Source: Hemibagrus wyckioides (taxonomy: Eukaryota; Chordata; Actinopteri; Siluriformes; Bagridae). From it: a DNA stretch of 64,000 nucleotides. Shown here piece after piece: positions 9,919 through 20,814 of this stretch (position 1 is its first letter; the number at the start of each line of letters is the position of its first letter). The stretch is from contig NC_080734.1 of NCBI RefSeq assembly GCF_019097595.1, forward strand, positions 19,892,392 through 19,956,391, read 5' to 3'. The notes beneath the pieces were generated by a model that made no database searches, was not told the origin of the DNA, and saw only the letters and a list, made by a program, of their open reading frames with translations. A program made the position numbers and the translations under genes.

Positions 9919-12009
9919 AGAGACCTTGTCGTTCCTGGTGCTGGAGGATTCTCGGGTGGATATCGTGCTGGGATGCCCCTGGCTGGCTCTTCACCAACCA
10001 AACATCCAGTGGAGCGAAGAGAGCATCGACCAGTGGAGCAGCTACTGTTTACGGGCCTGTCTACGTGGCCTTCCAGTCACTAGACCTATGGAACTAGCCC
10101 TGGGATCGACCTCCATAGAGAGCCCCCAAAGCTGCCCTTCAGTGGATATCCCAACTGAATACCGGCACTTCAGGGACGTCTTCTATAAGACTGCCGCCAC
10201 TGAGCTACCTCCACACCGGCCATGGGATTGCGCGATAGATCTCCAGCCTGATGCCAAAATGCCCAAAGGACACATCTACCCTCTGTCTGTCCCGGAACAT
10301 AAAGCGATGGAGGAGTACATTCAGGAAGCGTTACACCAAGGGTTTATACGCCCGTCTACCTCCCCGGCGGCGTCCAGTTTTTTCTTCGTGGCTAAGAAGG
10401 ATGGGGGACTATGGCCTGCATAGATTACAGGAAACTAAACGCCCAAACGGTGAAGTTCGCCTACCCCTTACCTCTGGTCCCTGTGGCACTTGAAGAACTT
10501 CGAGGATCGCGCATCTTCACCAAGCTTGATCTCCGGAGCGCGTATAACCTGATCCGAATCTGCTGTGGCGATGAATGGAAAACAGCTTTCATCACCCCTG
10601 CCGGACATTATGAATATCGTGTCATGCGCTACGGTCTCACCAACGCCCCCTCTGTTTTCCAGAACTTCATGAATGAGATTCTTCGGGACATGCTACATCG
10701 CTTCGTAGTGGTGTACATAGATGACATCCTAATTTATTCCCCAAACCGTGCTACACACATCCATCATGTCCGGTAGGTGCTCGCTCGTCTTCGACAATAC
10801 CACCTCTTCCTTAAACTGGAGAAATGCGAGTTTCATCAGCTCTCAATACATTTCCTGGGATATGTTATATCCGCCAACGGCATTCGGATGGATCAAGCCA
10901 AAGTACAAGCCGTGAGGGAGTGGCCAAAGCCGCAAACAGTCAAAGAATTACAACGCTTTCTGGGGTTCGCGAACTTTTACCGTCGCTTCGTGGCAGGTTA
11001 CAGCCAGCACGCGGCCCCGCTTACTTCTCTTCAAAACGGTCCTAAGAAACTTGACTGGACCGCCGAAGCCGGAGACGCCTTCCAAGATCTGAAAGCCGCT
11101 TTCTGTTCCGCACCCACCTTAACAAACCCCGATCCCACTTACCCTTTCATAGTAGAGGTAGACGCCTCCTCCGTGGGGGTCGGAGCAGTGTTATCTCAGC
11201 GCGGGGGCGACCCCACGGTACTCCGTCCATGCGCTTTCTTCTCAAAGAAGTTATCCCCGGCGGAGCAAAATTACGATATTGGGAATCGTGAACTACTGGC
11301 AATCAAATTAGCCCTAGAGGAATGGTGGCACTGGCTCGAGGGTGCTAAACATCCGTTTGAAGTGATCACTGATCATAAAAACCTTCAATACCTCCGAGAA
11401 GCCAAGCGATTAAATCCTCAGCAAGCGCATTGGGCTCTCTTCTTCACAAGGTTTCAATTTACGGTTACCTACCGCCCGGGGCATAAAAATGTCAAAGCAG
11501 ATGCTCTGTCACGTGTCCACACCCCAGAGCAGAAATTAGAAGAATCAGAGCCCATATTACCACCTGAGCTCTTCGTCAGTCCCATTCTATGGTCCCTTGA
11601 TGACGAGATCCATGCCGCCACCTCGGAGGAACCTGCTCCGCCGGGAAGCCCGGAGGGGAAAATTTATGTGCCCACATCCTGTCGTTTACGCTTGCTGGAC
11701 TCGTTGCACTCCTCTCCGTGCTCTGGGCATCCGGGCAGACAGAGAACCCTCTCACTCCTGAGAAACAGGTATTGGTGGCCAAACATGGCGCGAGAAGTTG
11801 CACGTTTTGTGAAGGGATGCTCGGTCTGTGCCGTCATATGCACGCCACGCCGGCTGCCAGAGGGCAAGCTCGTTCCACTCACGATTCCTCATCGGCCCTG
11901 GTCCCATCTGGGAGTCGATTTAGTCACCGACTTGCCCTCATCCGAAAATTACACCACTATTCTCGTCGTGGTAGACCGGTTCTCTAAGGCGTGTAAACTT
12001 ATCCCTTAG
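9785..12009 (+). pseudogene. Gypsy pol: protease end, RT, RNase H, integrase start
   Basis: Protease end: [46 protein letters not shown], and [11 protein letters not shown] (catalytic YIDD at 10714-10725). A frame change lies near 10400-10411 and a TAG stop at 10774-10776. RNase [50 protein letters not shown]. Integrase: an HHCC finger (H at 11707, [14 protein letters not shown]), then [19 protein letters not shown] with the first catalytic Asp, ending at FSKACKLIP. At about 12010 the sequence jumps to the integrase C-terminal wording [12 protein letters not shown], so the part with the second Asp and the Glu is deleted. Confidence 0.9.
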
Positions 12010-12495
12010 GCAGGAGACAAGGTCTGGCTTTCTACGCGCGATCTGCAGCTCAAACTTCCCTGTAGAAAGCTGAGCCCCCGATACATCGGACCTTTTACCA
12101 TCCGACGCACCATAAATTGAACTGGACCTGCCGGCACAATATTGGATCTCATCCTCTTTTCATGTATCACTTCTAAAACCCTATATTGACCCCATTCTCC
12201 CTTCCTCCACAGAGACGGCCGAATCGCAGCGACCAGAGGTGGTCGCAGACGACACAGTCTACCAGGTCCGGGAAATCCTCAACTCGTGACGACAGGGCAG
12301 CCGACTCCAATACCTAGTCGACTGGGAAGGATATGGTCCGGAGGAGAGGTCGTGGGTGAATCGTGAAGACATCCTTGATCCCACGCTCCTCTCCGAATTC
12401 CATCAACGTCGACCGGACAGGCCCGCTCCCAGAGGCCGGGGCCGACCCCGTCGTCGAATCCGGATGTCTGGAGACGCCCTTGGGGACGGGGGTAC
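12010..12495 (+). pseudogene. integrase C-terminus and chromodomain
   Basis: After the deletion junction the plus strand reads [23 protein letters not shown], then around 12265-12420 [33 protein letters not shown] and [20 protein letters not shown]. This is a chromodomain (aromatic cage residues Y, W and the WEGYG turn visible), which in chromoviruses steers integration to marked chromatin. One Arg codon has become TGA. A basic Pro-rich tail follows, then the purine tract just before the 3' LTR at 12496. Confidence 0.85.
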
Positions 12496-12817
12496 TGTCA
12501 CGGATCTGCGGGACTCTGTGATGTCACCACGCCCTAGTCACCTGAATGCCGCCGCCGCACCTGCTGGCAATTAGCCAGAATTTGCATTTAAAGACCAAAC
12601 TCGCCAGAATCAGCAGCGAGTATTAGTGTCTGTTTTCGAGTGTCATGTTATGCTTGATGCCAGCCTTTTTTCCTGCTTGCATAAGTTTTGGTATTAGACG
12701 TGATTTCCTGAGTTGATTCCTTTGCCTTCAAGGACGTTTTTGTGTTCTGGCCACAAATAAATCTCCCTTTGAGTGCATACCTGACCCGTCTGGTTCCTTC
12801 CCCAGCTAACTAAGACA
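12496..12817 (+). repeat. Gypsy 3' LTR
   Basis: Direct repeat of 8435-8756, beginning TGTCACGG directly after the purine-rich GGGGACGGGGGTAC and ending AAGACA before GTTAT. One change in the self-primer segment (GGCGAG to AGCGAG) leaves nine of ten pairs. Confidence 0.93.
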
Positions 12818-13020
12818 GTTATATTCCCATAATTGTTCGATCTCCTCTTGAACGTTTATAGGAGTGTGTAAGAAATAATCCTCTTAAACGGTTTCTTCTG
12901 TACCCATGTTATACTCTGGTAAAAAATCCTCTTGAACATTTATAGGAATGTCAAATTCTAAATGACACAAACATATGACATGAAGGGTTTGAGTATTCAT
13001 GTTTTTATGATGTGACTTAC

Positions 13021-13165
13021 GTGAAGTTTGTTGGATTGGTCCAGGCTGTGGTAATAATACAGCTATAGGTCTTTGGAAAGACTGGGGGTCTTGATGCTCC
13101 AGCGTTCTTAGATTCCTAGGGCCTTGTGTGGTAGTTTGAGGAAACTCATCAGAAATGATCACAAT
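13021..13165 (-). other. exon-like block, copy of 6222-6350
   Basis: The minus strand reads SDEFPQTTTQGPRNLRTLEH then DPQSFQRPIAVLLPQPGPIQ, ending at a GTAAGT donor (13015-13020). It is open without stops and Gln/Pro-rich. The partner block near 6222 shares the QRPxAxxxPxPxPxxQT core. Function unknown. Confidence 0.45.
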
Positions 13166-13489
13166 GTCGTTTTCTAAATCAGTAAATGAGTTAAAATATT
13201 AACTTGTATGATACATTTTCACTCATAAAACAGTTCTAAAAGACAAGGTGACATCCAGTTAAAGTAATGACTTTAGACCTCCATAAGGTTTTAACTGGAA
13301 ATCCAAATTATTTATGACCAATGTTCAGAAGTCATTACACACTCATTAGTCATTAACCTTTGATCTTTTTAATACTTACTTTTAATTACACATCATTAAT
13401 CATTTGGTGTCTGTATTGGGGCTATTCAAGTTATAATTGTTTCCCGGTTCTGTAGCACTTTGACCACTCTATTGACTGCCATGTGGAAG

Positions 13490-14688
13490 TCATTACACAC
13501 TCATTAATTATTTGATCTTTGACCTGAGCTGTCAAAGTTGCAATATATGGAAGGCAATTCTCATTACACTTATTGGGGAAGTGCCAGACTTCAAACACTT
13601 TAAAAATTTTGTATCCTTTTTCTACAGCTTTTGCTATTTCAATTGATGCCCATGTCCCTGTGAGCTCAATCCTGATCTGTGTGATTACATTTTTTTTTGT
13701 TGCAGCTCGCAGCATGCCCAACATAGAGGAAAGAGAAGTTTGCTATTTACACGGAACGGGAGAACGGGTGCCCACAGGCCTCTAGGTGGCAGCACGTTTG
13801 CTCCAATTATGCCGAAATAATTTTCCAGAAGCTCAAAGTCACGGAAAATGATGGTCAGGTGGCCGATTGGGTACGTTTGTCTTATTTACGTAGAGAGGTG
13901 GAATCATAATCGATTCTCTCCCAGGGTTGAGCCACGTATTATAAATGTAATGAGTTTGTTCACCCGCCATAAAGTGCATCTCAAGGGTTTAAATGTTCAG
14001 GGAAGTCAAACTCTTTATCACGCGGCTGTCACTTTTCTTTCACACCACTTGTGCTTCCACATCATTGTGGGTCACTTGCAAATATTTAATCCTTTCCATG
14101 TTTTTTTTGATGGACATCTCCAAAGCTAATATTGGAACAGCTAAGAGGATGTGGGGCCACTTGGGGAAAACGCTTCACAACAGTGATGAAAGCATCCGAG
14201 AAACTCGAAAACCTTTCGCGTCTGATGGGCTTTGCAATAACCATCTACAAAATAGTTACCAAACCTGACCTCACCTTTGTTCAATGCATGTTGAGTAGGT
14301 AGGCTTTGTGTGGCAGAAATGTATTCAAGCCACTGAATGAGCATGTTGAGAGATTTCTGCCTGTTGATGTAATTGTCAAGCGGGGGAATAGCTAGTGTGT
14401 TTTGGGGGGAGAAACTTGGTTCTAAAGACTTTCCCACACACGGAAGCGATCGTTATGCATTTAAAATGGTCAACATTTGTACTTTGTAGAATTTCATTTC
14501 AAGTTAAACAACCCTTTCTCAATGTCGACATCATTTATACAGTATTCAGTCATCTCTCTCTTAAAATCAAAGATTTTGCCAGATACTGTTGCATACCATT
14601 TGAAAAATTCTTCAGACTTTAGGCATCATGCTATCAACAGTGTAAAACTTTGGCTCAGGGTATGGAGCTATGTAGTTTTGTTCTAAGG
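13490..14688 (-). pseudogene. protein-primed family-B DNA polymerase (DPOL_B_2) fossil
   Basis: Across several frames the minus strand follows the known order of a protein-primed DNA polymerase. FDFKREMTEYCINDVDI (about 14530-14580) fits the third exonuclease motif (YCxxDVDI). SLNMLIQWLEYISATQ, QHALNKGEVRFGNYFVDGYC and KVFEFLGCFHHC follow (14180-14360), then LNP and DALYGG with Arg codons turned to TGA (13945-13990), VLPPRGLWAPVLPFR (about 13770), and TGTWASIEIAKAVEKGYKIF, KVFEVWHF (13570-13660). The catalytic DTD part is absent. At least four frame changes and several stops. Such polymerases belong to Maverick/Polinton and adinto-like elements. Confidence 0.75.
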
Positions 14689-15770
14689 CAGGGGTGTCAA
14701 ACTCAATCACACAGGGGGCCAAATCTCAAAGCACACTTTAGGTCATGGGTGGAACAGGATAAAGATTTATTGAACAGACTAAAACAATGTTTTTTGAACA
14801 TAAATATGAATCATAACTTACAGGATACAATATTATTCCAAAATAAATTAACTTAAAAATAAATATTTTGCTCTCCATAAAAAAAAAATCTCCTGTCAAA
14901 TTATACAAATTCAAAATATGAACATGCTGCAAAAAACTTGAAAATATAAATTGTGCTTTTAAGTAAAAGTTAAAATAATGACAAATCAAAACATTCCATT
15001 TTCTTTGCTCTTATGCCACTTTGTCAGAGCTGGATTCTTGGCACCTTTTCTTGGCAACAAGTTTGTTTGGGGTAAGGTTCTGTTGTGGAGATTCTCAGGA
15101 TGGACTGCAGGAGTTCCTCTGATGTTTTGTTAATCTCCATCACAGAGAACAGTTTCTCACACGTGCTACCAAACATGCACAAGGTTTGAGCCGCATGTAG
15201 ATGGAGCTGGGGCGTTGTTTCAGGAATGAAGTGAGTGAACTGTGCGGGCCCCACAGTGTCATACTTTGCCTTTAGTGTCCCATTACACTGCAGCTCCATC
15301 TGAATCTGTACAGGTGCAGTTTCCACGTTGATGGCAAATGGGTTTAGAAACAGCTCGAAATTACCTTTCTGTGCTTCAAAATTACCAAAGTGCAGTTCAA
15401 ACTCAGTTTATCAGCAAAGTGTGCATTTGGAAACACATGGTGCTGACTTGGTTCAACATTACTTGGCAACAGGGAAAGCGAGACAAGTTGCATTGATGCA
15501 TTTGTCTCCCATAAGTGCAGCTTCACTTGAAATGCCTTCACTGCATCATACATATCAGTGATCATGTGGTCCTGTCCCTGGAGCTGAAGGTTTATGACAC
15601 TGAGATGAGTAGTTATGTCAGCCAGAAATGCCAACTCCATGTCGTTTACACTTTGACATACGTTTTCAAAAATGTCTTCATGTTGTCCTGTGCATCGATT
15701 TAATGTCCAATATTTCCTCTATAATGCACCAACTGGAGTCCACTCCATGGATGAAGATGGCCAGCTGTGC
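14689..15770 (-). mobile_element. hAT transposon remnant (Charlie/GTF2IRD2-like)
   Basis: Begins with CAGGGGTGTCAAACTC (14689), a hAT terminal sequence, and carries two minus-strand transposase pieces. 15344-15640 reads LAFLADITTHLSVINLQLQG and HMITDMYDAVKAFQVKLHLW; 15024-15326 reads LQCNGTLKAKYDTVG, LHAAQTLCMFGSTCEKLFSV and SEELLQSILRISTT, the C-terminal dimerisation part of hAT transposases. A linking frameshift, missing DDE core and loss of the other terminus (around 15770) show a truncated fossil. It cuts the polymerase fossil at its 5' side. Confidence 0.75.
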
Positions 15771-15859
15771 TGTGACAAAATTAGCTCAAAATTTAAATAT
15801 TTAAGTGTAATTATAACTGGTTATTAATTAAATATTCAAATGGGGGTTTTAGAACTAAC

Positions 15860-16940
15860 TGTCAATCAATAACACAATTATTTGATTTGTTCGTCCAGCG
15901 AACAGACAGTATAATTGTTTATTAATTCCAGGAAAAGTTATCTTCCTGGCCAAGAAAGAATAACTACTTTTATAAAGTACTAGCTGTAATTTAGGACGGA
16001 ACAAGATCAATGTTCAGGGACCCCGAAATTGTGAGCAAAGCACAGAGACGATCACTCATGAATAAAATTCTTTAATAAGACAAACACACATGTACTAACT
16101 ACAACTCACATACATAAAAGACAGAATAAGGCCTATCAAGAGAGGATAAGGAGGCAAAGAGAGATGGAGAGTAAGGAAGGGAATATGGAGGAAATCGGAA
16201 TGAGAGAGAGAAAGAGATAAGGAAATAGAGAAGAGATCAAATATGGGAACTTTCAAATCGAGTTTTGATTACAACTGTGTGAGAATCGTCAGGGTACTTA
16301 GGATTCGCCTTAATAAAGGGGCTTCAGCTTAAAATTGCAGATCTAAAATTATTAGTAACTTACTTGCATTGGTTCGTTGATAAGAGTCCTGATGTAGTGG
16401 ATCAAGGAGGTTCAGAGATTCGAAGTCCTCAGAGCAAGCACGAGATTCCGCTGGAGACGAAAAAGGTTTCGGTGGTGCAAACAAAAGTTCTTTGATTTAA
16501 ACTGCCAGCAAACTCTCAGAAGAAAGTGAAAGTATTGTCCTGGAGAAAAATCCACTGGTCAAGGCATTGAGATTAGGGAATTCTTGTTGACTTAACATAC
16601 AAATCACCCTGTGCCTAGCAGTTTACTGCCGTTAAGGTCACAAGTTGATGGAGTCCCAGGGGTGTGAGGCTGGGCTATCAATACTGATGGTCTGCAGAAC
16701 TCCAACATTCATGGAGGCAGGATTCCTCCTTTGTCTCCAGTCTCGTTGGGGGATCAGGGGTTATCCAGAGCCATCAGACATCCCGGAGCCTGGCTCCCAT
16801 GAGTTACAGCATGTTGGTTGAGGTATAATGAAGCAACTATAAGCAGTGAGGCCCAATTGTGAGCTGCGTAATGGTTAATTGAGTTTTGAGATGGATGCAA
16901 CTGACCCCATGAGCAAGTGATCTGACCTGGAGATGCTACA
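15860..16940 (-). repeat. 3' LTR (far boundary uncertain)
   Basis: The U3 starts TGTAGCATCTCC right after the polypurine tract CCAAAGGGGGGGAC. A promoter-like TTATAAAAG is at about 15967-15974 and AATAAA on the minus strand at 15918-15923, so R and U5 extend below 15920. There is no second LTR to fix the end; 15860 is an estimate. The U3 contains a long purine-rich tract (plus strand 16136-16245). Confidence 0.6.
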
Positions 16941-17138
16941 GTCCCCCCCTTTGGATGAAGAGTAACCTGTAGGGGACATCTTTGGCCAATAGTTGTCGGA
17001 AAGGTCGGCTAGCAGGTGGCTCTTGAGGGTTAGAGGGCAGGTGGATCAGGATGGACAGCAGGTGAGATGTTGGTGAGGCTCAGCATTGTCTCTGATGGTG
17101 TCTCGTTTTTTCACTGGACACTGACGTGTCCCATTTTT

Positions 17139-17770
17139 TCACTGGTTCCGCCTAAAAGTCCAAGGTAGAGCAGCTGTGCACTTGTCCATGGACATTTGCA
17201 TACCATTGACTCTCTTGAACAAGATCAGAGTAAGACCCAGGGTCAGTGCGTAACCCATGGCAGTGGCGAGACACAGTGCTGTGTCAGCAGCAGTCCAGGA
17301 TCGGACTACAGGGAAACTGATTGGGGTCGGCAGTCAAGACGATGCTTGGAGGCCCGCATCAACTGAGACCCCCCTTCCTCGATCCTCAGTTCTAACTCAG
17401 GATCCAGGGTGAGATTGTGGTCTTTGAAGAAGGCAGGGATCTCTTTCAGACTCGTATTCTTCACTGGGGAGATGGAACAGAGTAAGGTCCCCAAGGTGGA
17501 GGATGGCGCCCTTGGGCACTTGGATCCACATGTTCTGGTCGGGCAAGTTAACACGGGTGGCGGTGTCATGCTTATCATAGGTCAACGTGGCGGTGCGGAT
17601 GGGAGCGTTGACAAGCCACTGATTTCCCACAATCTCGGCTTGTGTGTCTGTGACTTGGCTGCGAGGTTTGGCATCGGCAGGGCAAGAGGTCTCCCTCTGC
17701 ATGGGTTGCAAACCGCAGATCCCTTCAGTGTTGTCTTGGAGGAATGGCTTGCTAGGGCAGAGATAGTGAA
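17139..17770 (-). pseudogene. envelope-like glycoprotein remnant
   Basis: Following the integrase end, the minus strand reads a Cys-containing ectodomain (YLCPSKPFLQDNTEGICGLQ, SQVTDTQAEIVGNQWLVNA, MWIQVPKGAILHLGDLTLFH), then IPAFFKDHNLTLDPELELRI and a hydrophobic anchor TALCLATAMGYALTLGLTLI followed by FKRV and a short tail ending in TGA at 17139-17141. This is the layout of the membrane-proximal end of a class-I-like envelope. One frameshift occurs near 17430-17470 and an upstream signal peptide or surface unit was not found, so this is a shortened, inactive copy. Confidence 0.65.
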
Positions 17771-17789
17771 TGTCTTTGGTTATCTGATT

Positions 17790-18710
17790 GCAGTGGACCC
17801 TCTTGAGGACTGGTACTTTATTTCCCCAGCTCAGCTTGATTTGGTAAGCGACTGGGGAAAGTTTGTTCACAATTTCGTGTGGCCCGGTCCAACATGGCAG
17901 GAATTTCTTCGAAATCCGCTGAGCGGTTCTCTGAGGCGGCTGTGTGAAACTGTAGTACCCGACCTTAACCCAGGTTCAGCTCCTTATGTGATGCTTTCCG
18001 GTCGTAATATGCTTTCTGGCCTTCTGCACTCTTTTGGAGGTGGTGTTGGGCAAAAGCAAAGTGGATCTCAGATGCAGGTGCAGGATGTCGAGGTACTGAT
18101 GGGTGTAGCAGGTGCAGTGGCAGGGTCATTTGCTGCCTAGTCATTAGTTCAAACGGAGACACCCTGGTTGACTCGTTTGGCATGACTCAGATGGCCATGA
18201 GCACCAGAGGCAATTTCACATCCCAGTCTTTTTGGTTAGCAGACAAATATTTCCTTAACATGCTGACCACAGTCCAATTAGTTCGTTCCACTTGACCTGA
18301 GGAGATAGGGTGGTGACTGATGTGTAGGTGTGCTTGTATCCCAGTAGTTCCCAAATTCCCCGCATGACTTCGGCAGTGAAATGGGTGCCTCTGTCTGAGT
18401 TGATTCTCAGAGGTAGTCCGAACCTGGAGAAAATGCAGTTCATCAGGAGGTAAGCTGTGGTTTGGGCTGTATCATTGGGTGCAGGGAGGCACTCTACCCA
18501 CTTGGTGAACTGGCACACAGCTGTGAGGAAGTACTTGTTGCCCCTCGTTGACATGGGTAGGGGTCCCACCCAGTCTATTTGAAGGTCTGACCATGGAAAG
18601 GTAACTCCTCTGCATTGCAGTGGGGCTCTGTGGTTTGGGTTCGCTGGCTGGAATTGACAGCAAACAAGGCATCCCTTGACATAGTCTGCCACATCTTGCT
18701 GCATACCAGG
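17790..18710 (-). pseudogene. integrase of the LTR retroelement
   Basis: Minus strand: zinc-finger end [20 protein letters not shown]; core [20 protein letters not shown] with the first Asp, [20 protein letters not shown] with the second Asp; then a frame change near 18290 and the C-terminal part FELMTRQQMTLPLHLL, KSAEGQKAYYDRKASHKELN and the GPY/F-like end VNKLSPVAYQIKLSWGNKV. The Glu of the DDE triad lies in the disrupted stretch. It would join viral DNA to host DNA; broken here. Confidence 0.8.
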
Positions 18711-19049
18711 TCAGTATGCCACTTGCTTTAGTGTCTCATCAGTGGCTTTTGTGCTGTGGTGTCCAGCACATGGTGCGTCGTGGGCATACATTAACATGAC
18801 CTCCCTTTGGCACTGTGGCACTACCAGACTTGGCGCAGGGTGGTCATCAGGAACATACCACAGGATCCCATCCATCACGCGCAGCATGGGTTTGACCTCA
18901 TGTAGCCATCTGAGGGCTGGATCGGCAGCCAGCTGAGCAGCTGTGATAGGGTAGTTGGAGGGTTCAGAGGTGGTGAAGGATGGTCAGTATGGAAGAGTCA
19001 GATGTCTGCATGACGGTGATGTCATTTGTGGAGATTTGCGGAGCCAGTG

Positions 19050-19719
19050 TAAAAGCCTGGTCACACTACAAGACTTTAACCGTTGGTAGATCGCTTTGCT
19101 GTTCAGACTACATGACTTCACTGTATGTCTTTTTGTCCTTGTGGTGTTCACACTATGCAACGCCTTGTAAATGATCCACAAGAGGGGGTCGCACACCACA
19201 CGATCTGACAACTCTTGTTGTACTCAACGTGATCCCAAACCACGTTTTGTCACAAACACATGCGACAGGTGGATCCGGAAATGACACAAGACTTTCGGTA
19301 GAGGTTTGTTTTGAAAATGGAGGTCGGCAGGAGTCTTGCTCTAAATAAATGTTCATTTATTAAAATAAATGTGTCCACACTATTTTTGAAGCCATGTTGC
19401 TGCTGCTGCTTTTCTTCTGGTAACCTCAACCTGTTGACTTGCTCTCTCATTGGCTGGAGGTCGTAGCTACAATTGACGCCACGTGATGTTGAGTTGGCTG
19501 ACTGTCCCAGATATTTAACATGCCAGATATCTGGATTTTGTCTGTGAGGTGTCAGTGATGCATCAGCGAGCCTCTTTGATGCATCGTTGAGTAGTTCACA
19601 CACAAAGATTGCCGAGCGCTGATCACCCACTAATTTTCCCAGGATCACAGCCCGATCTGTCAGCAAGCTCGTTAATTTGCAAATCGGGCTTAAAATCCTG
19701 TAGTGTGAACTAGGCTTAA
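19050..19719. mobile_element. PIF/Harbinger-like non-autonomous element nested in RNase H
   Basis: The left end AAGCCTGGTCACACTACAAGAC (19053) and the right end, which reads AAGCCTAGTTCACACTACAGG on the minus strand, are terminal inverted repeats. TAA lies on both sides (19050-19052 and 19717-19719), as expected for the TWA target of PIF/Harbinger. The retroelement reading frame stops before and resumes after this 0.67-kb block. No transposase is encoded. Confidence 0.6.
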
Positions 19720-20814
19720 GTGGCTGTGAGTCGGTTGACTGAGTTCGCTTGTTGCGGGTTATGGCAGTGACGGTAAGCTTCGGTGGTTGGGTTGGTGGGG
19801 ACCATACTTCGCCTTGTAAGGTGCCTGCTTTGGCAAGGGCATCTGTTTGGTTGTTGAGTTCATTATCCTGACCCGGTTGTTTTGAGTGGCCTTTCACCTT
19901 CTTCCAGTAGATGACCATATCGTGTTTATTTGTGATGTCATCACATGCCTGGAACAAGTGTTGGTGTTTAACTGATTTGTTTGCAGTCTTAAAGCCATTT
20001 TGCTTCCAGCTTGTGAGGTGGCATGTGAAGCGGAGTCTGGCATAATTGGAGTCTGTGCAAATGAGTTGGTCTTTGATGTTGTGGGTTGATGTGATTTACA
20101 GGGCTATTAGAACAGCTGCTATCTCGGCATATTGTGGTGATTGAAGTGTCGTGGTGCTCAGGGATAGTTGTTCACCCAGAGAATGCCTGCACCTGCCTTT
20201 AGGATGCCCTCGTGGTTGTAGGAACATCCATCGACGTAGGCTGTGGGCATGCCCTGGCACACCTTCTCTTCAAAATACCAGTGACAGGCAGGTGGCTGTG
20301 AGTTAGGTCTTTCTGCTTCCTGAACCACAGTCGGTGCTTCACTAGTGCAGTTTTGGCATGCTGCTAGGCCGTTGCCCAGTGCCGATTTGTGGTTTTGGGC
20401 ATATCGTGCTTCCATGTTGCGCCCCTTGAGAGGCATTAACTATGTGGTGAGGCGGGCGTTTGTTACTACACAGTCGTGGATGCATTGGCTGCTGAGGAAG
20501 GTGACAGGTTGGTGGCAGGTCTCTATGATCACCTTTTGGGACCCGATATAGTTAGAGAATCTCTGGATGGCCCACACTGTGCAGAGTAATGCTTTTTCAC
20601 AGTTTGAATATTTGCATTCTGGTGGCAGAAGTGTCTTGCTGGCGTACACGACCACCGTTTTGTCCTGGTCATGCCATTGGTATAGACCGGCGCTAAGGCA
20701 GTGGCTGGAAAATCCTGCATTCAGGAAGAGCTCCTTTTGTGGATCAGGGTAAGCTAGGCATGGAGCCATGCACAGGTGTCGTTTCAGTTCATCCATGGCA
20801 TTCTGCTGAGACAA
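19720..20814 (-). pseudogene. RNase H region of the LTR retroelement
   Basis: The minus strand shows a tether-like region (QQNAMDELKRHLCMAPCLAY, QDKTVVVYASKTLLPPECKY, EKALLCTVWAIQRFSNYIGS), then AYVDGCSYNHEGILKAGAGI carrying the first RNase H Asp, and VIYWKKVKGHSKQPGQDNEL near 19870. The two-domain layout (degenerate connection plus active RNase H) is typical of retroviruses and some env-bearing Gypsy-like elements. Frames change near 20430 and 20150. The nested element at 19050-19719 interrupts the end. Confidence 0.7.

Larger units (their letters stand above)
8435..12817 (+). mobile_element. chromodomain Gypsy LTR retrotransposon
   Basis: A complete LTR element: 322-base direct LTRs (8435-8756 and 12496-12817) with TG...CA ends, flanked by the 5-base duplication GTTAT (8430-8434 and 12818-12822). 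Between them are gag, protease, RT, RNase H, a shortened integrase and a chromodomain. By eye the LTRs differ by about nine substitutions and three small indels, so the insertion is not brand new. It is defective: frameshift near 9780, stop at 10774, an integrase deletion at about 12010 and a stop in the chromodomain. It inserted into the virus-like element around it. Confidence 0.93.
12818..14688 (-). mobile_element. Maverick/Polinton-like element remnant, polymerase half
   Basis: This is the part upstream (minus strand) of the Gypsy insertion. It carries a broken protein-primed DNA polymerase (13490-14688), a block of non-coding repeat also found at 33900-34110 (here 13250-13430 and 13480-13570), and an exon-like block (13021-13165). 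Its far end is cut by the hAT remnant beginning at 14689 and does not reappear beyond it. No terminal inverted repeat, integrase, ATPase or capsid gene could be recognised, so the class call is from the polymerase alone. Confidence 0.6.

Noticed and set aside
17409..18140. 243-codon plus-strand frame
   Set aside because: Antisense to the integrase C-terminus and envelope-like region, which have recognisable motifs on the minus strand.
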